Part shown: positions 24,375-29,631 of the stretch, piece by piece
Position numbering within the stretch: the first letter of the stretch is position 1
Layout: every line of letters begins with the position of its first letter
From: an uncultured Oscillospiraceae bacterium
GTDB taxonomy: Bacteria > Bacillota > Clostridia > Oscillospirales > Acutalibacteraceae
Direction: 5' to 3'
NCBI GenBank assembly: GCA_959601025.1
Contig: CAUGOD010000035.1
Location: 1 to 29,631 of the forward strand
Length of the DNA: 29,631 nt
Position numbers and translations under genes: made by a program
Notes under the pieces: model-generated
The model's database searches: none
What the model saw: only the letters and a program-made list of their open reading frames with translations
What the model was told of the DNA's origin: nothing

Positions 24375-24403
24375 ATTATATACTGGCGCGAAAATTTACA
24401 CAA
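24375..24403 (-). promoter_or_regulatory. Sigma-A promoter of the mreBCD-PBP2 operon
   Basis: The minus strand reads TTGTGT (24398-24403), a 17-bp spacer, then TATAAT (24375-24380), preceded by TA. This gives a leader of about 225 nt. Confidence 0.8.
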
Positions 24404-24509
24404 CCGGGTAAAAGCGAAAAAAGACCAAAAAAGCTGAAAAATTTCTTAATCCTTAAAAAAGAAATTCTGTAATAAATCCCGGCAAAGATGGGCGTTTGGG
24501 GCGGGAAGG

Positions 24510-24541
24510 GGGAATAGGCCCGAAACGGGAATAGGCCCGAA
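24510..24541. repeat. Two copies of a 15-bp direct repeat
   Basis: GGGAATAGGCCCGAA occurs at 24510-24524 and 24527-24541, a 17-bp period, just past the maf stop codon. Only two copies are present. A function is not apparent. Confidence 0.6.
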
Positions 24542-24567
24542 GAAGGGTGCGGAGAGTATGAAAAGGG

Positions 24568-25152
24568 CTATTCCTCCGGCAGGCCGTTCAAAAACCGCCA
24601 GAGCCGTCCGCCTGGAAGGCCCATCACGGTATAAAAATCGCCCTCAATCCCCCGGATGTTCCGCAGCCCGCGTCCCTGGATGCCGTAAGAGCCGGCCTTG
24701 TCCATCGGTTCCCCCGTTGCGACGTACTCGTCGATCTCCCGGTCGGAGAGGGGGAAGAAGCGTACCCCTGCGCGGTCGGCAAAGCCGCATCCGGCGGCAG
24801 GATAGCCCGGTCCGAACACCCACACGCCGGTATATACTTCATGAAAACGCCCTTGCAGCAGGCGGAGCATCCGACGGGCGTCCTCCTCGTCCCGCGGTTT
24901 GCCGAGCGTCAGCCCGTCGACGGAAACCACGGTGTCCGCGCCCAGCACCGTCCGGCCGGGAAAGCGGGCCGCCACCTCCGCCGCCTTGCCCCGTGCGACC
25001 GCGCATACCGCCTGATCAAGGGGGAGAAGAGGATCGACCGCGGGCTCATTTTCCGCGGGAACTGCTTCGAACGGCAGGCCGAGGAGAGTGAGGATTTCCC
25101 GCCGTCGGGGAGAAGCGGACGCCAGAATCAGCGGTGTGGGGAGACGTTCCAT
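24568..25152 (-). CDS. maf: Maf family nucleotide pyrophosphatase
   Basis: A 194-residue Maf/YhdE-type protein, which hydrolyses non-canonical or pyrimidine nucleoside triphosphates to monophosphates and has been linked to septum control. Family motifs are LILASASPRRREILTLLG at the N-terminus, the central VLGADTVVSVDG, GKPRDEEDARRML and the late GSYGIQGRG. The start at 25152 has AAAGGACGGAATACCG upstream. It follows the DUF4321 gene by 30 bp and precedes mreB, the usual clostridial maf-mre neighbourhood, although mreB here has its own promoter. Confidence 0.94.
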   Translation of the reverse strand: MERLPTPLILASASPRRREILTLLGLPFEAVPAENEPAVDPLLPLDQAVCAVARGKAAEVAARFPGRTVLGADTVVSVDGLTLGKPRDEEDARRMLRLLQGRFHEVYTGVWVFGPGYPAAGCGFADRAGVRFFPLSDREIDEYVATGEPMDKAGSYGIQGRGLRNIRGIEGDFYTVMGLPGGRLWRFLNGLPEE

Positions 25153-25182
25153 CGGTATTCCGTCCTTTCCGAAAGCAGGCCG

Positions 25183-25437
25183 TCAGCGGACTTTTTTATA
25201 CAGCAGCAGCGCCGCCGCGATGAACACGACCTGCAAAACGTTCACCTGCATATGGAAGGAAAAGCTCAGGTCGATGATGGAGAGATTGAGGTTGACGGCG
25301 TCAAAGCCGATGCTGTCTCCCCACGTCAGCCATTTCAGGAAGTCGATGTTCCGGGTCAGGGTTCCGACCAGCGCGGAGAGTACGATCGCGGCCAGTACCA
25401 GAAAGACCAGGATCAGGGTGTTCTTGGTTTTGTTCAT
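25183..25437 (-). CDS. DUF4321 small membrane protein
   Basis: An 84-residue protein with two hydrophobic segments (about 7-27 and 64-81) separated by a region patterned DFLKWLTWGDSIGF-DAVNLNLSIIDLSF. This layout matches DUF4321, small clostridial membrane proteins usually encoded next to maf. The function is unknown. AAAGGA lies upstream of the ATG at 25437. It sits between dut and maf, probably in one transcript. Confidence 0.8.
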   Translation of the reverse strand: MNKTKNTLILVFLVLAAIVLSALVGTLTRNIDFLKWLTWGDSIGFDAVNLNLSIIDLSFSFHMQVNVLQVVFIAAALLLYKKVR

Positions 25438-25489
25438 GACAATTTGTCGTCCTTTCTGTGCGGCGGTTCCGGATCAGAGGATTACAGGC

Positions 25490-25930
25490 TTACCGGCGGC
25501 CGGTGGAGCCGAAGCCGCCCGCCCCGCGGACGGTCTGCTCCAGCTCGTCGGTCTCCACGATTTCGGGAAGGAGGACCGGCGCGATCACCAGCTGGGCGAT
25601 TCGTTCCCCCGGTTCAATGGTGTATGTCGCGTCGGACAGGTTGACCAGTCCCACCCGGAGCTCGCCGGTATAGTCGCTGTCAATCACGCCGACGCCGTTG
25701 GAGAGCGCCAGCCCGTGCTTTACCGCCAGCCCGCTGCGGGCATAGACCAGCCCTACTGTCTCGGGAGAGGGAAGGCCGATGGCGATGCCGGTCGGTACGC
25801 TGACCCTTCCGCCCGGGGGGACGGCCAGTGGCTCGTCCAGCAGGGCGCGCAGATCCATTCCCGCGCTGCCCGGCGTGGCGCGGGAGGGAAGAACCGCCCG
25901 CGGATCGGTCTTTTTGATTTTCAGCTGCAT
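25490..25930 (-). CDS. dut: dUTP diphosphatase (trimeric dUTPase)
   Basis: A 146-residue dUTPase that converts dUTP to dUMP and pyrophosphate, keeping uracil out of DNA. All five motifs of the trimeric family can be seen: GSAGMDLRA (I), ARSGLAVKHG (II), GVIDSDYTGE (III, with the catalytic Asp), GERIAQLVI (IV) and the P-loop-like RGAGGFGSTG (V) at the C-terminus. The start at 25930 has a strong AGGAGGACATATC. It lies between the U32 peptidase gene and DUF4321. Confidence 0.97.
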   Translation of the reverse strand: MQLKIKKTDPRAVLPSRATPGSAGMDLRALLDEPLAVPPGGRVSVPTGIAIGLPSPETVGLVYARSGLAVKHGLALSNGVGVIDSDYTGELRVGLVNLSDATYTIEPGERIAQLVIAPVLLPEIVETDELEQTVRGAGGFGSTGRR

Positions 25931-25983
25931 GATATGTCCTCCTGAATGTCCCTCGGCTCGCCGGGGGATTGGTAAGGTATTGC

Positions 25984-28134
25984 CTATTCCACTCCCCGGC
26001 GGTAGAGCCCCCGGGTAAAGGAAGCGGGCGGTTCTCCGCCCTCGCGGTACTCTCGAATTACCGCGGCCGCCTGTTCGGGGGTCTCGTCGGTAAAATGAAG
26101 GAGAAGAAAATCGAGCGGCGGGAGCTCGTCCAGCCGGTCGGCAAGATAGAGCGGCGTGGAATTGAGAAGTTCCGCACAGGCGGCTTCCCCCCCGCCGTCT
26201 TCGCGGGCTCCGCCGCCCTCACAGGCGACGGGGAAAGACGTCCCTGTCCGGTCGGTCAGGGCGGCGTGTCCGCCGCAGCGGGAGCAGCCGGCCGCCGCCC
26301 GGTAGGGGCAGTTCCGCATCAGCATCAGCGGCTGGCGGCCGTAGGCGAGCAGGCCGACCGGGAGCGCCGCCCTTTCCGCAAACCGCATCTGGCGGAAGGT
26401 CAGTTCCTGCGACAGGACGGCGGCTTTCGCGCCCCGTTCGGCCATTACCCGAAGGCTTCCGCCGTTGAAAAGGTTCATGCCGAAGCCGGCGACCGGGGCC
26501 AGGCCGGCCTCCCGCGCCAGCGGAATAGCGCCGATATTGCCGCACAGGGCAAAGCGCGCCCCCGCCGCGACGGCGGTTTTGCACAGCCGGGCTGCCGTCT
26601 CTTCCCGTCCAAACAGCCCGCGCGGGATTTCCACCCCGACGACGGCCCGGGCCGCCCAGCGGCGGAGGGCTGCCTCCGGGGTATTCAGCGGCAGCAGGAT
26701 GGCGTCTGCGTCCATAGCTTCCGGCGCTTGCCCAGCGCGGGCGAAGCGGACGACCAGGGAGGGCGGCTTTTTGTCCCGATCCGGGGGCAATTCCTGCGGC
26801 CCGGACGGCGGAAGACGGCGGTCAAAGGGGACGGGAACCAGCTCCGCCCGCAAAGCGTACAGCTGTTCCAGTACCTCCCGCCGCAGGGCGTTCAGCGCCG
26901 AGGCGGGGACGGTCAGTCCTTTGTCCAGCTCGCAGGCGACCGATGCGCAAAAGGGGGTGCCTCCGGTCTTCTTCAGTTGGGCGGCGGCCCGTTCCGCATC
27001 CAGCGGACGGTTCACCGCCGGTTCCGGGAGAGGACCGGCGGCCTCGACGGTATGTCCCTCCCGGTCAGCGGCGGTCAGCCGCAGGGGCTGCCCTTCCCGC
27101 ATGGTCAGGGTCAGGGACACGTCTACCCGGGGCGTTTCCTTTTCATACAGCCGGGCAAGCCGGCTGAGCACCGGCGCGGCGGCAGTCACGTCCTCCTTCC
27201 GGCGGACGCCGAACATCCTCTTATTCCGCTGTGCGGTGTAGTATCCGTCTGTGAAGCCGGAGCGGGAAAACACCGCCTGCAGGTCGGCGGCCAGCTGCCC
27301 GGCGTCCTCCGGGGAGCGGCCGTCCCGTGCGGCGGCTATGGCGGCGGTGGCGGCGGCAACATATTCCGGCCGCTTCATCCGTCCTTCGATCTTCAGGGAA
27401 CAGACCCCCAGTCCGGCCAGCTCGCCGATGTGCTCCCGCAGGGAGAGGTCCTTCAGGGAGAGGGCCGCGTCGGCTTCTCCGGGCCGCCTGTCTCCCTCGG
27501 CGGGGCGGAAAGGGAGGCGGCAGGGCTGGGCGCACAGGCCGCGGTTGCCGCTTCGTCCGCCCAGCATGGCGGACAGCGCGCACTGGCCGGAAACCGCCAT
27601 GCAGAGCGCGCCGTGGACGAATATCTCCAGTTCTGCGCCCTGCCCCGCACAGGCGGCGATTTCCTCCCGGGACATCTCCCGGGCCAGCACCACCCGGGTA
27701 AAGCCGAGGGCAGCCAGCTCCCGCACGCCGGCGGGAGTATGGCAGGAAAGCTGGGTAGAGGCGTGCAGCGGCATCGCGGGCGCGGAGGCGTGGATCGCCC
27801 GCGCCAGTCCGAGGTCCTGCACGATCAGCGCGTCCGCGCCGAGAGCGCAGACAGCCTCTGCCAGCGCCAGGGCGGCGGGAAGCTCGTCCTCCCGAATCAG
27901 GGTATTCAGGGTGAAATGCACCTTCACTCCCCGGACGTGACAAAACGCCACCGCCTCTTTGAGGGAGGCGGCGTCGAAATTATGGGCGTTTCGCCGGGCG
28001 TTGAACCCGCCGCCGCCGAGATAGACCGCGTCCGCGCCGCAGCGCACGGCGGCGACCAGCGCGCCCATCGAGCCGGCGGGGGCGAGGATTTCCAGAGGGA
28101 CGGACTGCCCGGTCGGGCGGTTCGTATTCTCCAT
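25984..28134 (-). CDS. U32 family peptidase / 23S rRNA hydroxylation-type protein
   Basis: A 716-residue U32 (COG0826) protein. The N-terminal barrel begins LEILAPAGSMGALVAAVRCGADAVYLGG. The family signature lies at about 168-206: ELEIFVHGALCMAVSGQC followed by NRGLCAQPCR, with Cys178, Cys185, Cys201 and Cys205. A further Cys cluster near the C-terminus (NCPYR, GCSRCGG) and a central DUF3656-type region fit the long form of the family. U32 proteins are annotated as collagenase-like peptidases, but characterised members such as RlhA and TrhP act in RNA hydroxylation, so rRNA or tRNA modification is the better guess. The gene starts 3 bases after the zapA stop, suggesting translational coupling. 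Confidence 0.9.
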   Translation of the reverse strand: MENTNRPTGQSVPLEILAPAGSMGALVAAVRCGADAVYLGGGGFNARRNAHNFDAASLKEAVAFCHVRGVKVHFTLNTLIREDELPAALALAEAVCALGADALIVQDLGLARAIHASAPAMPLHASTQLSCHTPAGVRELAALGFTRVVLAREMSREEIAACAGQGAELEIFVHGALCMAVSGQCALSAMLGGRSGNRGLCAQPCRLPFRPAEGDRRPGEADAALSLKDLSLREHIGELAGLGVCSLKIEGRMKRPEYVAAATAAIAAARDGRSPEDAGQLAADLQAVFSRSGFTDGYYTAQRNKRMFGVRRKEDVTAAAPVLSRLARLYEKETPRVDVSLTLTMREGQPLRLTAADREGHTVEAAGPLPEPAVNRPLDAERAAAQLKKTGGTPFCASVACELDKGLTVPASALNALRREVLEQLYALRAELVPVPFDRRLPPSGPQELPPDRDKKPPSLVVRFARAGQAPEAMDADAILLPLNTPEAALRRWAARAVVGVEIPRGLFGREETAARLCKTAVAAGARFALCGNIGAIPLAREAGLAPVAGFGMNLFNGGSLRVMAERGAKAAVLSQELTFRQMRFAERAALPVGLLAYGRQPLMLMRNCPYRAAAGCSRCGGHAALTDRTGTSFPVACEGGGAREDGGGEAACAELLNSTPLYLADRLDELPPLDFLLLHFTDETPEQAAAVIREYREGGEPPASFTRGLYRRGVE

Positions 28135-28137
28135 TGC

Positions 28138-28521
28138 TCAGGGGCGCTGCTCCCCGACCGGATAGCCGGGGACATATTTTTTCCGCAGCTCGTTCAGCTC
28201 CCGGCGGAGACGCTCCGCTTCCCGGCGGGCCTCCTCCGCTTCGGCGCGGGCGCGGGCGTTGTCGCTGAGGTATTCCTTGATCTGGCTGCGGAGGTTGTCC
28301 GCCGAGGAATTGGCCTTGCGGGCGTCGTCCGCCGAGGTCAGGGCAGTCAGCACCGCCGCCATGGCGGTGGAGATGCGGGGATCGTTGCTCATCAGGGCGC
28401 GCATGGAGCGATCCAGCTCCGCCCCGAGCTCCAGCACATAGGATTCGGGTTCCTCCGTCGAGATGATATATTCGGTCCCGCAGATGTCGAGCTTCACACG
28501 GTTTTTCGCGGCCATTTTCAT
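28138..28521 (-). CDS. zapA: Cell division protein ZapA
   Basis: A 127-residue protein beginning MKMAAKNRVKLDICGTEYIISTEEPESYV. It has the small ZapA N-terminal domain followed by a long coiled coil (about 60-118, with ARAEAEEARREAERLRRELNEL shortened here to its ends). ZapA bundles FtsZ filaments at the division site. The start is ambiguous: ATG 28521 has GGGAAGG upstream, and ATG 28515 has GGGAG nine bases before it. The next gene (U32) begins almost at its stop. It heads the transcript that runs to maf; no clear promoter was found in 28522-28624. Confidence 0.88.
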   Translation of the reverse strand: MKMAAKNRVKLDICGTEYIISTEEPESYVLELGAELDRSMRALMSNDPRISTAMAAVLTALTSADDARKANSSADNLRSQIKEYLSDNARARAEAEEARREAERLRRELNELRKKYVPGYPVGEQRP

Positions 28522-28624
28522 CGGCTCCCTTCCCAAATTTTATGGTTATTTTCGGTATGACGCCCTGCTGAAAGGCACAGCGTTTCCTTTGTAACGATTT
28601 TCCCATAGGAGGAATGGAAACATG

Positions 28625-29041
28625 TCACTGTTCCCGATTCTGCACAAATTCCACGAGTTGGGTTAAATTGCGGATCGTCCAGCGATCACTGGCGACGGCT
28701 GTATTGATCTCTCCATCGGAGCGGTCGATAAGAAAGGAGGTGAATCCCTGCTCTCTCGCTCCGTCCGCTTCGGCGCGGTTTTCCAAATCGTCGGTCACGC
28801 CTTCCTCGCTGAGCATCCACCGGTAATAACGCCGGAAAAAGGCGCGCTCGTCGTCAAGGCTTTTATACCAGGGACTCCTGCCTTCGGAGGCAAGCGAAAA
28901 CAGCCGCATCATCTTTTCATAAGGAAGAGCAAAGGGCCTTCCGCTCCATGTTGAAATTCTCTCATCCCGGTACTTCTCTTTTTCCGGATTGTAGTAGGTG
29001 AGGGTGCCGTCGCGGTCAAAAAACAGGGCTTTATATTTCAC
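28625..29041 (-). pseudogene. HAD-family hydrolase with an internal in-frame deletion
   Basis: A 138-residue reading frame starting GTG at 29041 with GGGAGTGTCACC upstream. The N-terminus carries HAD motif I (FFDRDGT, nucleophile Asp9) and a cap-like helical region to about residue 89. The sequence then passes directly to what looks like the last strand and helix of a HAD fold (EADGAREQGFTSFLIDRS). Motifs II (Ser/Thr), III (Lys) and IV (the Asp pair) are absent, and the protein is about 90 residues shorter than a normal HAD hydrolase. The junction lies near 28771-28777. An inactive remnant is most likely; a shortened binding protein cannot be excluded because the frame, ribosome site and promoter are intact. 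Confidence 0.65.
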
Positions 29042-29069
29042 GGTGACACTCCCTTCCCCGCTTTTTTCT

Positions 29070-29087
29070 ATTATACTTTACCTGTAA
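29070..29087 (-). promoter_or_regulatory. -10 box with an overlapping TTTAC-nn-GTAA operator
   Basis: The minus strand reads TTAC-AG-GTAAAG directly followed by TATAAT (29070-29075). The palindromic element resembles the two operators of the desulfurase operon but is less perfect on one side (GGTTAC). It would lie in the spacer just upstream of the -10. The -35 is not clear. Confidence 0.5.
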
Positions 29088-29162
29088 CCAAAAATCTACC
29101 CCTAATCCGGACGAATCGGGGCCTGTCCGGACGAAAAAAGGCGGATTCACTGCGAAGGCGGT

Positions 29163-29631
29163 TTACCGCCCTGTTTCCGACGGCAGGACCGTTACGCTGC
29201 TGCCCCGGGGCGTTTTACGCACAAGGATCTGCCGGTCGATCCGCTCCTTCAGCTCCTGCACATGGGAGATGATGCCGACCAGCCGATCGGTCCCGGCGAG
29301 GGAGAGCAGGGTTTTCACCGCGGCGTCCAGGCTTTCCGCGTCCAGGGAGCCGAAGCCCTCGTCCACGAACAGGGTGTCCACCGACACCCCGCCGGCCCGC
29401 CGCTGAATCACGTCGGACAGGCCCAGCGCGAGGGAGAGGGAGGCCTTGAAGCTCTCCCCTCCGGAGAGGGTCTTGACGTGCCGCGCCTTGCCGGTGTAGT
29501 GATCGAATACCCCGAGCTCCAGCCCCCGGTCGGTCAGGGCTTCCTGGAAATCGTTCCGGACCAGCTCGAACCGGCCGTGGGTCATCCCGTGCAGCCGCTT
29601 GTTCGCCTCCCGCAGGACGCTGTCGAAATAC
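29163..29631 (-). CDS. sbcC: Exonuclease SbcC, C-terminal part (runs off the window)
   Basis: The final 155 or so codons of SbcC, the ATPase subunit of the SbcCD nuclease that opens hairpins and trims DNA ends. The frame is open to the window edge (YFDSVLREANKRL before HGMTHGRFEL), so the start is outside. The ABC signature KTLSGGESFKASLSLALGL, Walker B VDTLFVDEGFGSLD and the D-loop are intact, as is the histidine switch (GIISHVQELKERI). It is followed by 121 bp containing the promoter of the deleted HAD gene. No good terminator was seen, only two TCCGGACGAA direct repeats. Confidence 0.93.
   Translation of the reverse strand, partial: YFDSVLREANKRLHGMTHGRFELVRNDFQEALTDRGLELGVFDHYTGKARHVKTLSGGESFKASLSLALGLSDVIQRRAGGVSVDTLFVDEGFGSLDAESLDAAVKTLLSLAGTDRLVGIISHVQELKERIDRQILVRKTPRGSSVTVLPSETGR

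Larger units (their letters stand above)
24144..24567. other. 424-bp non-coding gap: mreB leader, promoter and a short direct repeat
   Basis: The region between maf and mreB contains the mreB promoter, its leader with a purine-rich (minus strand) tract and a small hairpin, and a tandem-like repeat near maf. I found no convincing gene; the reading frame that fits here (24215-24403, -) begins upstream of the predicted transcription start. Confidence 0.5.

Noticed and set aside
24215..24403. Possible 62-residue minus-strand gene in the mreB leader
   Set aside because: Its ATG lies upstream of the predicted transcription start, it has no ribosome site, and the composition is not protein-like.
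25969..28560. Open frame of 863 codons on the plus strand
   Set aside because: It is antisense to the U32 peptidase and zapA genes, which show clear family motifs. The plus frame has low-complexity Gly/Arg/Gln composition and no ribosome site.
29095..29135. Two TCCGGACGAA direct repeats as a terminator for sbcC
   Set aside because: The stem formed is short and no T-run follows on the minus strand, so termination is not supported.

Overview
The window is a chromosomal segment of a Gram-positive, anaerobic Clostridia-type bacterium, probably Oscillospirales/Ruminococcaceae-like. This is inferred from gene families, fairly high GC and strong AGGAGG-type ribosome sites; no 16S or other decisive marker is present. 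The supporting families are rubrerythrin, a Re-citrate synthase-like enzyme, a SpoIID domain, ZapA, DUF4321, the Mre/PBP2 cluster, a rhodanese-less ThiI and sortase B. No tRNA, rRNA, CRISPR array, insertion sequence or phage gene was seen. Most genes lie on the minus strand.

Layout. 133-755 (-) is a lipoprotein gene broken by a one-base frameshift. 988-5100 (-) holds an OmpR-type response regulator, its histidine kinase and an HtrA-like membrane protease, which look like an envelope-stress module. 5343-6096 (+) holds rubrerythrin and a small acidic protein, closed by a strong terminator. 6244-14024 (-) reads as one operon from a near-consensus promoter with two palindromic operators: cysteine desulfurase, sortase B, ThiI, and a 1166-residue fusion. 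14381-15051 (+) holds two small membrane proteins. 15318-16628 (+) is a DUF1015 protein and 16957-18351 (+) a Re-citrate/homocitrate synthase-family enzyme; each has its own promoter. 18436-19311 (-) is a TIM-barrel sugar isomerase/epimerase. 19436-24143 (-) is mreB-mreC-mreD-PBP2, the rod-shape elongation module. 24568-28521 (-) is zapA, U32 peptidase, dut, DUF4321 and maf. 28625-29041 (-) is an internally deleted HAD gene and 29163-29631 (-) the C-terminal end of sbcC.

The most unusual object is the fusion at 6244-9744. It joins a complete two-domain CinA (cytoplasmic) to a membrane anchor, an extracellular sortase-B fold whose catalytic His and Cys are replaced by Asn and Asp, a Thr/Pro-rich spacer, and a SpoIID glycan-cleaving domain. 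Two genes upstream in the same operon is a paralogous sortase with an intact active site and a similar anchor. The anchor and catalytic fold therefore look duplicated, and one copy looks recruited as a non-catalytic connector between an NAD-metabolism enzyme and a wall-active domain.

Other points: a palindromic operator, TTTAC-nn-GTAAA, occurs twice after the desulfurase promoter and once, less perfectly, at the promoter of the deleted HAD gene. This suggests a small shared regulon under an unidentified repressor. The dedicated desulfurase plus rhodanese-less ThiI pairing fits tRNA 4-thiouridine synthesis.
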